Assembly: GCA_964035575.1 (NCBI GenBank)
Contig: OZ037860.1
Span: 396,689-460,688 of the forward strand
Length of the DNA stretch: 64,000 nt
From: Rhynchopus sp. YZ270_cl-10
Lineage: Eukaryota > Euglenozoa > Diplonemea > Diplonemida > Diplonemidae
Direction of reading: 5' to 3'
Made by a program: the position numbers and the translations under genes. Numbering within the stretch: position 1 is the stretch's first letter; each line of letters begins with the position of its first letter. Positions 31,601 to 41,040 of this stretch are shown piece by piece. Below the pieces are notes generated by a model. That model was given only the letters and a program-made list of their open reading frames with translations, was not told where the DNA came from and did not search any database.

Positions 31601-32355
31601 GCCAGCGAGTAGACCTGCACATCACCGTTCTGCGTTGCCATCACAAGCACATCCCCTGCCACGCAGGAGCCATACGGCTTTTCGTTGGGGACCTTCACCA
31701 ACTCTTTGGTGGGTGCATTCTGCCCCGAAAACGGGAAGGCAAACTCCTGCACACGCCCACCACCCGACACTGTATCACAATAGGTCAAATACAGACCCCC
31801 AGCACCAATCTGCAGGTTCTGCGCAGCATTGTTGCCACTTAGAGTCAACTTATCCGCAGCAACCTCGACTGGGTTTGCCATATCTGATACGTCTAGCACG
31901 CGCACTTCCCACACCGACGACTTCGAACACCTGGTCATGACGTAGCACAGGGTTCCCTTTATGACAACACCAGTGAAGACACGGGTGTCCATGATACACA
32001 GGTAGGTCCACGTACCCTGGAGCGTTGGTGCTGTGGCAACGGACACATCTATGACCTGAACCGTCTCCCCATGGGCGGCGCAGGAGGTGCTGCCCTCTGT
32101 GGCTATGTAGTCCACGTCGCCAAGCGAGCCATCGTTCAACTGCTTCACAAAGGTGGGCGCCGCTGGCAGGGACGACAAATCGTACGAAACAAACGACCCC
32201 GACATCCCCCTAGTCAGCCGATTCCCATCCACAGACAACTCACGCCCCAATGTCGCCCCAGCATCAGGCTTAATCGTATTCAACAAACTGAAGGATGCAG
32301 ACGTCCCTGCGATGAAGGTAGACAACAGCACCCAGCATAGTGAGGGAAGGGGCAT
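28603..32355 (-). CDS. Large surface protein: propeller-like ectodomain, PPTP stalk, multi-pass membrane domain
   Basis: One open frame of 1250 residues. Residues 1-20 are a signal peptide. Residues 21-335 have repeated beta-rich units such as [24 protein letters not shown] and [12 protein letters not shown], close to LVIVD repeats of beta-propellers. Residues about 336-690 are a stalk of some 60-75 PPTPx pentapeptides, grading into Ser/Thr/Pro-rich sequence, likely O-glycosylated. From about 850 there are seven or eight hydrophobic segments, the first preceded by VIQGVDC...[10 protein letters not shown], then a ~100-residue cytoplasmic tail. Cysteine-rich patches CTNCATRC close the ectodomain. 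Overall shape suggests a plasma-membrane receptor, adhesin or channel. I recall similar membrane modules in bodonid proteins, but give no name. Repeated 15-bp units vary at the fifth residue and contain larger duplicated blocks. A CCAG acceptor lies 6 bases before ATG. Confidence 0.85.
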   Translation of the reverse strand: MPLPSLCWVLLSTFIAGTSASFSLLNTIKPDAGATLGRELSVDGNRLTRGMSGSFVSYDLSSLPAAPTFVKQLNDGSLGDVDYIATEGSTSCAAHGETVQVIDVSVATAPTLQGTWTYLCIMDTRVFTGVVIKGTLCYVMTRCSKSSVWEVRVLDVSDMANPVEVAADKLTLSGNNAAQNLQIGAGGLYLTYCDTVSGGGRVQEFAFPFSGQNAPTKELVKVPNEKPYGSCVAGDVLVMATQNGDVQVYSLATQAVTSTASASGTDVVCSAALKKAWMCGGIEAYLLDFSDPNDVLVEQKIKCTNCATRCSPKFYQDRYVIMSVTGGFEVYQLDGAPPPTPAPPTPVPPTPVPPTIAPPTPSPPTPVPPTPAPLTLAPPTPSPPTPSPPTPVPPTPSPPTPVPPTPVPPTPSPPTPAPPTPAPLTLAPPTPSPPTPSPPTPVPPTPAPPTPVPPTPAPPTPSPPTPMPPTPSPPTPVPPTPVPPTPSPPTPVPPTPAPPTPAPPTPSPPTPVPPTPVPPTPSPPTPSPPTPVPPTPAPLTLAPPTPSPPTPSPPTPVPPTPSPPTPVPPTPAPLTPAPPTPSPPTPVPSTPAPPTPIPPTPAPLTPVPPTSSPPTQSPPTSSPRTSSPPTLIPLTLPPRTLPPTTSAPLTISPPTPAPHTSPPLTETPTMLPPTDTPALSSAPSSAPLTVSPSAGTTPPAASTFPPTTSSAPSTSQPTVPPTLPPTSIPATDTDTPQTNIPVTFSPKEDTVPPPTDTTATTATTSSTPLQAVDTRSPTPLDSTTQAAKEAMEIAAEGASVTVAVASLLGGASGSSAPGQVMVIQGVDCRGIDDSEDLDLLMHPLQFRISGVPAAGAIIGNTLLIIVVIVAFTLALKLFELLHIGSRRAGSENCSAKVKAAALLRYPSVLVPIPLMLLPGILQASFDIMFYPRGGILVSVVGWLGCFVSLAGMGVLCIFSTVPTAGPAPRNAGCVVTYLLGRERWKSHPGHALFVERYGVVFDIYRDLPWVRGRYFLLEVLPVVPMAAVTSVRSTNTDVCAAKCCVLAFIFAVWTLLLFRVRAFLAAFLLHLVVFTHAFMILGLLGHAAAFLSDDYANHWGVRWGLLLFSGSLVVAVIRALYDIITLVVDLVNACRKGTTTTTEGLLEKEVIQDWETASQVSQLHELAMTAPCLNTSGLGSGRGGVSRWHASSRLLQNSARLMQEVRDDEDSDSLQDSSSFKAPRRIRSAEHRPSLHLTPVPVKKNSLVYI
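30230..31350 (-). repeat. 15-bp coding tandem repeat (PPTPx)
   Basis: Degenerate 15-bp period encoding PPTP plus one of A, S, V, I, L or M. A higher-order block containing [15 protein letters not shown] recurs at least three times, so expansion has occurred in larger units. The low-complexity DNA leaves the opposite strand open as a Gly/Val repeat, which is not a gene. Confidence 0.85.
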
Positions 32356-32361
32356 AGAAAC

Positions 32362-32400
32362 CTGGAAAGTTGTAACGAAGGAGGTGGGAGGGGGTGAGGA
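32362..32400 (-). promoter_or_regulatory. Predicted trans-splice acceptor of the PPTP protein gene
   Basis: Coding strand: a C/T-rich run (CCTCACCCCCTCCCACCTCC), then CTTTCCAG, then 6 bases to ATG. The neighbouring SET gene stops only about 120 bp upstream, leaving room for little besides this signal. Confidence 0.55.
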
Positions 32401-32479
32401 AGTGCAAAGAGGAGGGTGTCGTTTTGCATTTGGTTAGGGGGTGAGTTAATGAGAAATCTAAAAAAAATGCAGGGTTTGA

Positions 32480-33258
32480 TCAGCCGGTTTTGTAAGGATG
32501 AGGAATTCCTCTCGGCTTCCAGAAGGGCTCGCCGTATTGCACGAAAAGCTCTTCCCCTGCGGCAATGTCGCGCTTTGCGATGACCTTTGCAGCGAAGTCT
32601 TGTTTCAGTTTGTCGAACCAGACGTTGTGCTCGCCGTCGAAGGTGTCGTTTATGTAGCGACCCATGCACGACGACTCGCGTGCATCCACATGCCAGAGGA
32701 TACCAAACCCACCCATCACGTAGTCACGCTCACCCGCCGCAAGGTCCAAACGGTTTACCGCCGCGAGGCTGAGCTTCTTACCCCGATAGGTGCAGATCTG
32801 TGAGCATATTATTTGGACCAAAAAAAAACGCATTTTATAGCATCCTCTGAAACACCACGTTCCTCAAAAAAAAAATCAATTTCACACTAAAAAAAGGGGG
32901 CATTTATTCTCCATACCAACTCCCCTTTACGAAACCTCCTTGTAGCGAATAGACCGTCTCCCGCTTGCGTAATGGAGGAGGGGCGGGCTGAGATGCCTCC
33001 ATCGCCTTCGCTGTGCCCGCGGAGGTAGGTGGCTGCCTCTGTGGGGGTCTGCAGGCGGCGGAGGGCGGACCACGTTTTGAATGCCTTAGGCGAGAAGGTG
33101 CCATCATAGTGACTGAAAAGCAGCCACGTTGCCGGGTGCGATGCGCGTATATACGCAATCGCCGCACCCTCCTCCTCCTCCTCCCTCCGTCCTCCCCACA
33201 CATTCCATACCACCTGCGCAACCACTACCGCGCACAGCGCCAAACTTTCCTCCCTCAT
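32480..33258 (-). CDS. SET-domain protein (putative lysine methyltransferase)
   Basis: Two exons, 33258-32917 and 32797-32480 (donor GTATGG, acceptor CACAG, phase 0), give 219 residues. The N-terminal hydrophobic stretch (about 5-20) may be a membrane anchor or signal, which is odd for a histone methyltransferase. The SET domain runs about 98-205: AGDGLFATRRFRKGELICTY (start and first strands), GRYINDTF in place of the usual RFxNHS substrate and cofactor loop, and GEELFVQYG with the catalytic Tyr. The family transfers methyl groups from S-adenosylmethionine to lysine side chains. The small size and non-standard loop suggest a non-histone substrate or altered activity. There is no post-SET cysteine cluster. 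Confidence 0.8.
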
Positions 33259-34933
33259 ATTGGGAAAAAAAAATATCCCCAAAAAAAACCCCCCCTAGGC
33301 GCGTAAGTAGGTGCCGTGAAAATTAGGGGGAAATGAATATTCACAGGGGAGAGGCGGGGAGGGAGAAAATAGACTGTCTACTCAGTGTGGGGTTTCTTTG
33401 TTTTCAGGATTGGTACCCAGTTGGTTCTGGAGAGAGGGAGGGTGGGAGGGAGGATCAGGCTTCGCGCTAACTTTTGGAAAAAAATCTGAAAAATCATGTT
33501 TCGGGCCCAAAAAAACGCACCTCAAATAGGGTTACGTCTGGGGGTGAAAAAACAGTGTTTTGTGGCAGTTCCGAGCCAATCCCGCGCTGTGGTGGGGCAT
33601 ATTCGGGAAAATGGACAAAATTTTAGTGACTTAAATTTTCACAAAATATGAACCCATGCTCCTAAACAAGGGGCATTTTCAGTCTGAAAACCCAAATCCA
33701 GATGAAATTGTGGTGTTTTTGACTGGCTGTTGGCAACAGGTCGCGCCGCAGGCGCACGGTACCCAACTTTTGTCATTTTTTCTTTTTCCCTTTTCTCTGC
33801 TTTCTTTTGATTGCGCGAGCCGATTGCTCTCCACGGTGGGGTCACATGTGTGTGCAAAAACACTCTAAAGTACCCTTACTATGAACCATGAGACTCCTCC
33901 TGGTTTTAGTAAGGAAACCCCGGTCTCAAAAAGTGCGTAAATTTCCTTTTCTTTTTTGTCCAAGAGGTCGTTTTGTTGCATTTCCGAACCAATCTCGGCT
34001 TGTGGTGGGGGATATACGGAAAAATGGACAAAATTTCAGTGAATCAAATTTTCACAAACATGAACCCATACCGTAAACAAGGGTCATTTTCAGTCTGAAA
34101 TCCCAACTTGGCATGAAATTGTGTTTTGACTGGAAACACCAATGTACTTGAAGAAGCTATGATGTTTCTGTGACCACAGAGAAGAGTGAGAACAAAAACC
34201 AGGACGGTTGTGGCCTCGGAGGGGGTGTCGCCCTCACGCAGCGAGGGTGGAGACGGTTCAGCGCATTGTCGTACTCAAAAGAAAATGAACACTGTACATA
34301 AGTACATCATATTTAGAAATAAAGTAGGGTAGGGAACAGGTCGCGCCGCAGGCGCACGGTACCCAACTTTTGTCATTTTTTCTTTTCCCTTTTCTCTGCT
34401 TTCTTTTGATTGCGCGAGCCGATTGCTCTCCACGGTGGGGTCACATGTGTGTACAAAAACGCTCTTAAGTACCCTTACTATGAAATATGAGATTCTCTGG
34501 TTTTCTTAAGGAAACCCCGGTTTGCAAAAAAAAAAACGCACCACAAAAATATCCAAAAATCCCGGGCCAAGGGCCAAAAATTAGCGCAAAGCCTGGGGAG
34601 GATGCAGTTGATTTTTTTTTTTTACAATGAAATTCTCAATCATTCAACACAAAAAAAATATGGTGTGTGCAATTCCTCAACGCTCCACCTTGGCAAAACG
34701 AAAAATTAATAGCCTCAAACTGCAGGGAAAAGCACAGCGACTCTTCATAGAAACACGCTTTTGTGCTATGCACACCACTGCATCGCAGTGTGCTCCATTT
34801 CGAAGCTTATTCAGCCTGGTTCCTTGTTGGCAAACCCTCCTCTCTTTCGACACATCCCCACCACTTAAAACCCTCCTCCTGTTGTGCCACAAACACCGAA
34901 CCCTCAAACCCTGCCGTTGCCTCAGAGACACTT
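33259..34933. other. Intergenic region between SET and LRR genes
   Basis: Mostly filled by the 1140-bp MITE at 33456-34595. The remainder is AT-rich, with a G-rich stretch near 33340-33445. No coding region. Confidence 0.55.
33456..34595. mobile_element. hAT-like MITE (1140 bp) with 8-bp target duplication
   Basis: Termini CAGGCTTCGCGCTAAC and the reverse complement of CAGGCTTTGCGCTAAT form inverted repeats of about 22 bp. GGGAGGAT occurs directly outside both ends (33448-33455 and 34596-34603), an 8-bp target duplication. Ends beginning CAGG and an 8-bp duplication are hallmarks of the hAT superfamily (family knowledge). Inside are two tandem copies of a ~400-bp unit (about 33540-33930 and 33965-34525). 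The second holds an extra ~190 bp. There is no transposase, so the element is non-autonomous. Confidence 0.85.
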
Positions 34934-36442
34934 CTATCTGCCCTCAATAGCTCTCAATGCTGGAAAGTCGTATGTTTCTAAAGCAAAGCAACCTGCAAGA
35001 CACCGTCTCCCTATTTGTGTCACGCCACTCAGTCCTGCAAAGTCGATGGAGGCCAACGCCGTGCAATCTGATAAGAACCAGTCCCCAAGGCTTGCGACAC
35101 TGCTTAATCCTGCAAAGTCGATGAAGGTTATCTCTGTGCAATTTGATACGAAGTAGTTCCCAAGGCTTGCGACACTGCTTAATCCTGCAAAGTCGATGGA
35201 GGTTAACGCCGTGCAATGTGATAAGAAATAGTCCCGAAGGCTTGTGACACTGCCCAATCCTGCAAAATCGATGGAGGTTAACGACGTGCAATATGATAAG
35301 AAGCAGTCCCCAAGGCTTGCGACACTGCTTAATCCTGCAAAGTCGATGGAGGTTACCTCTGTGCAATGTGATAAGAAGGAGTCCCCAAGGCTTGTCACAC
35401 CGCCCAATCCTGCAAATTCGATTGAAGTCAACGACGTGCAACTTGATAAGAAGTAGTCCCCAAGGCTCGTGACACTGCTTAATCCTGCAAAGTCGATGGA
35501 GGTTAACGACGTGCAACCTGATAAGAACGAGCTACCAAGGCTTGTGACACTGCGTAATCCTGCAAAGTCGATGGAGGTTATCTCTGTGCAATGTGATAAG
35601 AAGCAGTCCCCAAGGCTTGTCACACCGCCCAATCCTGCAAAATCGATTGAAGTCAACGACGTGCAACCTGATAAGAAGTGGTGCCCAAGGTGTGTGACCC
35701 TGCCCAATCCTGCAAAGTCGATGGAGGTTAACGCCGTGCAACCTGATAAGAAGCGGTGCCCAAGGCTTGTCACACTGCTTAATCCTGCAAAGTCGATGAA
35801 GGTTAACGACGTGCAATATGATAAGAAGTAGTCTCCAAGGCTTGCGACACTGCCCAATCCTGCAAAATCGATGGAGGTTAACGCCGTGCAATCTGATACG
35901 AAGTAGTTCCCAAGGCTTGTGACACTGCTTAATCCTGCAAAGTCGATAGATTCTAATGATGCACACTCAGCTAAGAAGTAGTCACCAATCGCAGTAATAG
36001 CCAACGGGGCACTCAGATCAAGGCTACGTATATTAGCCTGTGCCAGGAACCTGTACGGAATCGCAGTGACAACTTCTGCCTGCAGAAACAACAGCGCTAC
36101 CTTGGGGTCTTGTATACCCACAAGCCTCGCGGGTGTGAAGTCTGTCTCACCCAATGCACGAAGAGCTGCAATGGATTCTTGCCTCTTCGTCTGCGTCAAT
36201 ACGACAGTGTCGCCAGCACTCAACGCTGTGATGCTGATGTCCTCTCCTTCGCCGCTCCCTCTGAAGTCAAAGCTGTCTTCAGCAAACCCCGCTGCAGCTG
36301 CCACCTTCCGCCGCAGGTGCTTCGCTGTGTCATCCACATCCACTTCGACGACGTACGTCTGACCATTAAGCCCCTCGATGTTGAGTTCCATTTGGTGTTT
36401 TTCTGTGTTTCCTGTTGTGGGAGTGGTGGACGACACAACCAT
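34934..36442 (-). CDS. Ubiquitin-like plus BspA-type leucine-rich-repeat protein
   Basis: A single frame of 502 residues. After a short N-terminal leader, residues about 18-85 look like a beta-grasp ubiquitin-like fold (MELNIEGLNGQTYVVEVDVD, then AGDTVVLTQ). From about 130 there are 13-14 tandem repeats of 23 residues with consensus SLGDYFLSxCTSLTSIDFAG followed by LxSVT. This is the BspA/LRR_5 type known from Trichomonas, Entamoeba, bodonids and bacteria, where it often mediates surface binding. There is no signal peptide or membrane segment here, so this copy is probably intracellular. The 69-bp DNA repeats are highly similar to each other, a sign of recent expansion or conversion. Function unknown beyond protein binding. 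Confidence 0.85.
   Translation of the reverse strand: MVVSSTTPTTGNTEKHQMELNIEGLNGQTYVVEVDVDDTAKHLRRKVAAAAGFAEDSFDFRGSGEGEDISITALSAGDTVVLTQTKRQESIAALRALGETDFTPARLVGIQDPKVALLFLQAEVVTAIPYRFLAQANIRSLDLSAPLAITAIGDYFLAECASLESIDFAGLSSVTSLGNYFVSDCTALTSIDFAGLGSVASLGDYFLSYCTSLTFIDFAGLSSVTSLGHRFLSGCTALTSIDFAGLGRVTHLGHHFLSGCTSLTSIDFAGLGGVTSLGDCFLSHCTEITSIDFAGLRSVTSLGSSFLSGCTSLTSIDFAGLSSVTSLGDYFLSSCTSLTSIEFAGLGGVTSLGDSFLSHCTEVTSIDFAGLSSVASLGDCFLSYCTSLTSIDFAGLGSVTSLRDYFLSHCTALTSIDFAGLSSVASLGNYFVSNCTEITFIDFAGLSSVASLGDWFLSDCTALASIDFAGLSGVTQIGRRCLAGCFALETYDFPALRAIEGR
35030..35960 (-). repeat. 69-bp coding tandem repeat (LRR)
   Basis: About 13 units of 69 bp. The invariant core on the plus strand reads AATCCTGCAAAGTCGATGGA and the spacer GATAAGAAGYAGTCCCCAAG. 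Variation is limited to a few positions per unit, mainly those for exposed residues after DFAGL and in FLSxCT. Confidence 0.85.
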
Positions 36443-36843
36443 TGATTATCCTTCTTTGACCATGCGAGCAGGACCCTTCGGTAACAGACTATGCTACACT
36501 GCAGCACCGAAAGGTAAACAAGAAAAGCAACCAAAGCAGATGAAATCGAAACATCGCTGCATGCAGATGCAACCACCCCCACCATGCGCATGCTCGTGTG
36601 CTGTTAGTCACTGACACGACGTTGACTCCACCGCGGGTGGATGTCGGTTCGGTACACCAACAAAAAGAGGAAAAGGATGGAGAAGAGTCTGCCTCTCCTC
36701 CTTCCAGAGGACGGTATCGATTTTTTTTTTTTGAACGATTTTTCATTTGTATAGGTGTTGCCACAGTGGGAAAACGAGAAGCATGTAAATGCGTCTCTGT
36801 AGTTGCTTTTTATTACCCCCAACACAAAAAACCCCCCTCTAAG
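36443..36843. other. Short intergenic spacer
   Basis: About 400 bp between the RCC1 gene stop (36844) and the LRR gene start. Ordinary composition, one T run near 36720, and a GTTGCCACAG fragment reminiscent of repeat family B near 36755. No coding region recognised. Confidence 0.5.
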
Positions 36844-38710
36844 TTACACAACATCATCATCGGAACTTCGCACCGACCCTGCTGCAGGCTCCTCTGTGCA
36901 TCCTTCTGGCAGGTTTTCTTCTCCTCCTCCTCCCCCCTCCACCTTCCCTTCTTCGCACTCTACTACTGCAAGAAGACCGTGTTGTACACAAAAGACGGAT
37001 TTAACCACAACATTGCAATCTGTCTCCGAAAAGAAGGAAGATGGGACCAGGGCAGGCCTTGGGCCCCCTAGGGTCAGCGGTGCGTGGTAGCGCACCTTCC
37101 TGCCGTCTGGGAGGGTCGGCTGTACTATTTCTGCCTCATCCTCGCCCTTCTCCTTCTTCTCCCCTTTCCCCGCTTCTCCTCCTTCCACCTTGCTGTTGGA
37201 GAGAGAGAGCCTGCCCCAGACGTAGAGAAGACCTCCGCTTAGCGCGGCAGAGAATGACGTCCCTGCCACGACATCGTCTACGAAGACGCGCTCATCGTTT
37301 GGGGGGTCTTCTGAGGCACGTTGTAGGAGGGTCACTTCGCTGGGGAGGGCGCCGACGTCGCGGGTTGCGTCGGGAAGGTCGAGTCTGATGCCAACCCTGC
37401 CTCGTGAGAGGCCAATGACGTGGCCGCGTCTGCCCTCGAAGGAGACGGTGTCGTTGATGCGGAAGGTGCGTGCGGTGGTGGCAGCACAGCCGGAGTCCAG
37501 CGGGGCTTCGACCTTAACCTCTTGCAGGTCTCGGAAGGCGCCGGTTCGGGTGAGGCCTTGGCCGCATTGCCCGGTAGCGTTGCTGCCGCAGGAGAAGACG
37601 CGACCGGAGGCTGAGAGGGTGGTGGTGGAAGGGTGAGGGAGTGAGGGAGGTGAGGGAGGGATACCATCCAGGAGACAGACGTGCCCCCATCCAACGCTCG
37701 GTTTGACGAAGGCGGCGGTGTGCTCGACAGGAGGGAGGGGGCGATGGAGTTTCGAGTATGTGTAGCTCTCTGCAGTACCGTAGCGAGGGACGGCTGCGTC
37801 GTGCACGACCTTGGTGCTGTGTACTGTCTGCGTGGGGCTGGGCATCTGAGGGGGGTTTGAAATATTGGATTTAGAAAATGAGGCTGGGGGGGTTTTATTT
37901 TGAAAATAATGGGGTGTGGATACCTGTTCCGGCAGATTTCGCTGCTTCTTATCGCCTAAGCCAAGCTCACCTGAGGTGTTATCGCCTGTCGACCAGACAG
38001 ACCCATTCGCCATCATGAACAGCGACACATTGCTCGCAGCAGCCACACCGGAGACCTGAGGTATTTTGTTTGTTTATTTCCCCCCCCCCCGAAAAAAAAA
38101 AAATGATACCATATCACCACTCCGCCACATCTCTCACATAAAAACTTAAAATACATACCTCATAACAGGACAACGACTTGACGATGTGTGGACAGGTATG
38201 GTACTTCACCTGCGCACCACATCCCAGCTGTCCTTCGAGTCCGCGACCACAGACGAAGACGTGGCCTTTTTCTGAGAGGAAGACGGAGTGGCTGGCACCG
38301 CTTGCGATGGCCTTGATGAGGGGGAGGGCGGGTATCTGCTTGGGACGGTGCTGGCTGTGGAGCGAGCCAAGCCCGAGCTGGCCGTTGTTGTTGCATCCCC
38401 AGGCGAGGACGGTGCCGTTGGAGAGCAGAGCGAGGGCGTGCTTCCCGCCACAGGCAATGTCCTCCACACCCTCAATGTCCAGCAGCATCGGGCGGTCCAC
38501 CACAGCAGGCAGCTGTCCCTCCAACCCCAAGCGTCCGTGATCGCTCCGCCCCCACACAATGACCTGCCCCTGCGAGAGCAACACCAGACAGTGCTCCTCA
38601 CCACCCTCCACCTTCACCACGTCCTCGGCATACCCTGCAAGTGACTTCACCTCTCCATCGTGCCCTGCAGTTTCGTGCAGACCAACACGGCCCAAGGCCA
38701 CCACCTTCAT
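36844..38710 (-). CDS. RCC1-repeat protein
   Basis: Three exons, 38710-38159, 38055-37924 and 37845-36844, give 561 residues. RCC1-type blades are evident: VIVWGRSDHGRLGLEGQ, VLAWGCNNNGQLGLGS, VFVCGRGLEGQLGCGA, VWSTGDNTSGELGLGD, VFSCGSNATGQCGQGL and the last YVWGRLSLSN, so one seven-bladed propeller is likely. RCC1 proteins act as Ran exchange factors or as general protein-binding propellers; nothing fixes the role here. Between blades (about 305-355) is an inserted beta-rich segment (FRINDTVSFEGRRGHVIGLS) that looks SH3- or KOW-like. The C-terminal 60 residues are low-complexity. Intron 2 is 78 bp, a multiple of three, and free of stops, so retention would add 26 residues without breaking the frame. 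Confidence 0.85.
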
Positions 38711-39018
38711 TTTGAGCGATTTATTTTGTGTATTTTTCTGACATTTGTGTTGTAGAGCAAATAAAAAGGAGGGAAAAAATTAATACCATTCTTTGTAAAA
38801 ACCCCATCCCTTTTTTTGTACCGAAGTAGCACACAAAAGGAACCCCCAAAAACAAGTTGGCTAGCTGGATGAAAAAAACATGATTGTGGATCACAAAAAA
38901 CAGCGCACCCTCCCTGAGAGCGGCTTTTTTGTTGTACCCGCCATTCAACACCACAGTTCTGCACTTAATGCCACCTTTTGTGGCTAGGAAACGGTGCATT
39001 TTTCCTCTTCTCTGAATC
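38711..39018. other. Short intergenic spacer
   Basis: 308 bp between the nucleotidyltransferase gene stop (39019) and the RCC1 start. AT-rich; nothing else recognised. Confidence 0.5.
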
Positions 39019-40185
39019 TCATTCAGCCTTGGTAAGAAGTGGCGTGACTTGGGTTGAACCTGAGAGTAGTGCATCTACTATTTCACCAAGAGAGTGCACA
39101 GCGGACACATAGATATGAGGACGCACTGCTCGCGCACAGTTTGAACCATCCAACATGTCTGCAACGTAGATCGCAGCTTCACCTGAATCGAGAATGGCCC
39201 CTTCTACCGTCGGGCCGATGCTATGCCGGGACGCACTGTGGTACATTGAGAGGAAGCCGGCCAAGAGGGAAGCAATGACAGCAGGTCTCACCTGCTCCGG
39301 TTTTGTGGCCTCGTGTGCTGTGAACGCTGCCTTCAAACCGGCTGAGGTAAGCGGCGACGGCAGGACCGGGCAAATCAGGGAGCCACGCACCTCGACCCTC
39401 TGTGCGGCGCACAGCAGCATTGTGGTGATGCAGTAGCTGGTAAACCCACCTCTCGCAGCGTCGAGCCAGCCACAGCGCTTTGCAAACCGCTTCAAAAACC
39501 ACATCACCGGCGCAATCTCCGGCACCCACTCACAAATCTCCCTCAACAAACCCGAATTCTTCACTGCATGCGCATTTCCAATAGTAATATCTACCCTCAA
39601 CCCGGAGCTCTTATCGGTACACTTCACCAACTCAATTCCCCGACACGGAACTACCATGGGCCAGTTGAAGCCCTTTGCAGACAAACAATAGGAAAGCTTT
39701 TTCAATCGTTTCTGACAAGCAACTGGGTCTTCTGCTGCAAGCTTTGGGTCAAACCCGGGGAAATCAATACAAACATCAAGGTCCGAGGAGGGCTCGCAAC
39801 CTATCCCGGTGCAGCGCGAGCCGTAGAGACAAGCATTAGAACGTCGGATCCACTTTACCGAGGCTTGGTTGAGCCGCGAAAGAATCTCATCTTGAACATC
39901 ACGATCGCTGCTACTAAGACTTTCTACTCTCCAACACCTAATAAGGTCTTCCACGAAGCCACTAGGAACCACATTCCTGTTGCAGGCTCTGATCTTTTCG
40001 GGGTCCACCTTTTGCACAGACGAGGAGGAGGAAGAGGAGGAAGAGGTGTTCGTGGCGGGAGTGGTGGTGGTGGTGGTGCCGTCCTTCCCATGTGCCTTCA
40101 CATCCTCATCCGTCGCAACACAGCGTCGTTTGCTCCCCTGCGCACCCTCTTCGCCCTGAGGTTCTCCACAGGGCATCGACTTCAT
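39019..40185 (-). CDS. Non-canonical poly(A)/poly(U) polymerase-type nucleotidyltransferase
   Basis: A single exon of 388 residues from ATG 40185; the frame continues upstream but has no earlier ATG. Residues 1-60 are disordered (Thr and Ser runs). The catalytic domain has the pol-beta signature LYGSRCTGIGCEPSSDLDVC with G122, S123 and metal-binding D135 and D137, and the third carboxylate D199 in LRVDITIGN. GGFTSYCITTMLL (246-258) is the nucleotide-recognition motif of the TUTase/Cid1/GLD-2 group. These enzymes add A or U tails to RNA 3' ends. Euglenozoans use several in mitochondrial RNA editing and cytoplasmic decay (family knowledge). No clear mitochondrial presequence is seen. Whether it uses ATP or UTP cannot be told. 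CCTACAG 28 bases before ATG follows a CT tract. Confidence 0.85.
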   Translation of the reverse strand: MKSMPCGEPQGEEGAQGSKRRCVATDEDVKAHGKDGTTTTTTPATNTSSSSSSSSSVQKVDPEKIRACNRNVVPSGFVEDLIRCWRVESLSSSDRDVQDEILSRLNQASVKWIRRSNACLYGSRCTGIGCEPSSDLDVCIDFPGFDPKLAAEDPVACQKRLKKLSYCLSAKGFNWPMVVPCRGIELVKCTDKSSGLRVDITIGNAHAVKNSGLLREICEWVPEIAPVMWFLKRFAKRCGWLDAARGGFTSYCITTMLLCAAQRVEVRGSLICPVLPSPLTSAGLKAAFTAHEATKPEQVRPAVIASLLAGFLSMYHSASRHSIGPTVEGAILDSGEAAIYVADMLDGSNCARAVRPHIYVSAVHSLGEIVDALLSGSTQVTPLLTKAE

Positions 40186-40213
40186 ATGGGTAAGGGAAGA
40201 GGGGGTAAGGGCT

Positions 40214-40260
40214 CTGTAGGGGGTTGGGGTGAAAGAGGAGAGGGAGGGGGGCAAAGGGGG
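40214..40260 (-). promoter_or_regulatory. Predicted trans-splice acceptor of the nucleotidyltransferase gene
   Basis: Coding strand: a C/T-rich run with CCCCCTCCCTCTCCTCTTTC, then AACCCCCTACAG, then 28 bases to ATG. Confidence 0.5.
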
Positions 40261-40756
40261 TGTGGGAGGAAGAGTTGTAGTTGTATCGCCTCAAAAAAAG
40301 AGCTATGAAGGTCGTATCTCTTGGTATTTCCGAAAAGGGGAGAAAAAGCGTGAACATTCGGACTCGTATAGACCCGGTTGGAGACACGGAGTCTGGATGT
40401 GAACTTGGAAGGTGGCCGTTCGCCGAATCTAGACTTGGCCCGATAAACTCATGTGTCCTGAAATATTTCACGTATGCCCGCGGAATGCAGAGAAATGAGT
40501 GATAAAATAAGAAAGATCTGGGGTGGGAAGAGGAGGGGAGAGGGGGAGAGGGTTCAATTACGAAGAGGGGTATTTCTAATGATTGTATTTTTTTTTGTAG
40601 TTTCGACAATAACCTATCCGAAGATGGGTTCTGCACACAAAAGTCGCCCGAAGGCTTTTTATTTTTTTTCACGGTAACCTACCAAGGTAGACGTTACGCT
40701 GACTACACACAGTAGCTTTTTTTTTTGTAGACCTAAAACAGCATAAATTGAACGAA

Positions 40757-40929
40757 TAATATATATTATTATCGTGAATTTATTTTCCAGTATTTCACGC
40801 ACAGGTGGAAACAGCCCGAGGGGAAGCATTTTTTCCCGAGGGCGAAGCCCGAGGGGAAAAATGCTTCCCCGAGGGCTGTTTCCACCTGTAAGTGAAATAC
40901 TGGTATAAATTCACGAAAATATATTATTT
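40757..40929. mobile_element. Foldback (hairpin) element
   Basis: Two arms of about 75 bp pair with few mismatches: CGTGAATTTATTTTCCAGTA...GGAAACAGCCCGAGGGGAAG against its reverse complement. The centre CCCGAGGGCGAAGCCCGAGG forms a further small stem. The outer CGTGAATTTATTTTCC arm recurs inverted at 41458-41485. It is probably a non-autonomous foldback DNA element. No target duplication was seen beyond AT-rich ends. Confidence 0.75.
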
Positions 40930-40939
40930 TATCTCCAAA

Positions 40940-40957
40940 TGAGACCATGAATTTCAC
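40940..40957 (+). repeat. 18-bp inverted repeat, left arm
   Basis: TGAGACCATGAATTTCAC, the exact reverse complement of 41513-41530. The pair encloses the 53-codon ORF at 41041-41202. Confidence 0.8.
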
Positions 40958-41040
40958 AACCCGTTTTCACGTACAAAGAGAAGAGGGTGGGATGGTTATT
41001 TTTATGATGATTTTTGATTCAGTTTTTTTATGTGGAACTC

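Larger units (their letters stand above)
40186..41040. other. Spacer with foldback element
   Basis: It contains the predicted splice acceptor of the nucleotidyltransferase (40214-40260), a diverged family E fragment (about 40600-40650), the foldback element at 40757-40929 and an inverted-repeat arm at 40940-40957. Confidence 0.5.

Noticed and set aside
33736-34520. Two ~185-bp direct repeats considered as LTRs of a small retroelement
   Set aside because: They lie inside an element with its own terminal inverted repeats and 8-bp target duplication, are too short, and are part of a longer internal tandem duplication.
35030-35960. Regular 69-bp repeats considered as a CRISPR-like array
   Set aside because: The repeat is in frame, encodes leucine-rich repeats, has no unique spacers, and the genome is eukaryotic.
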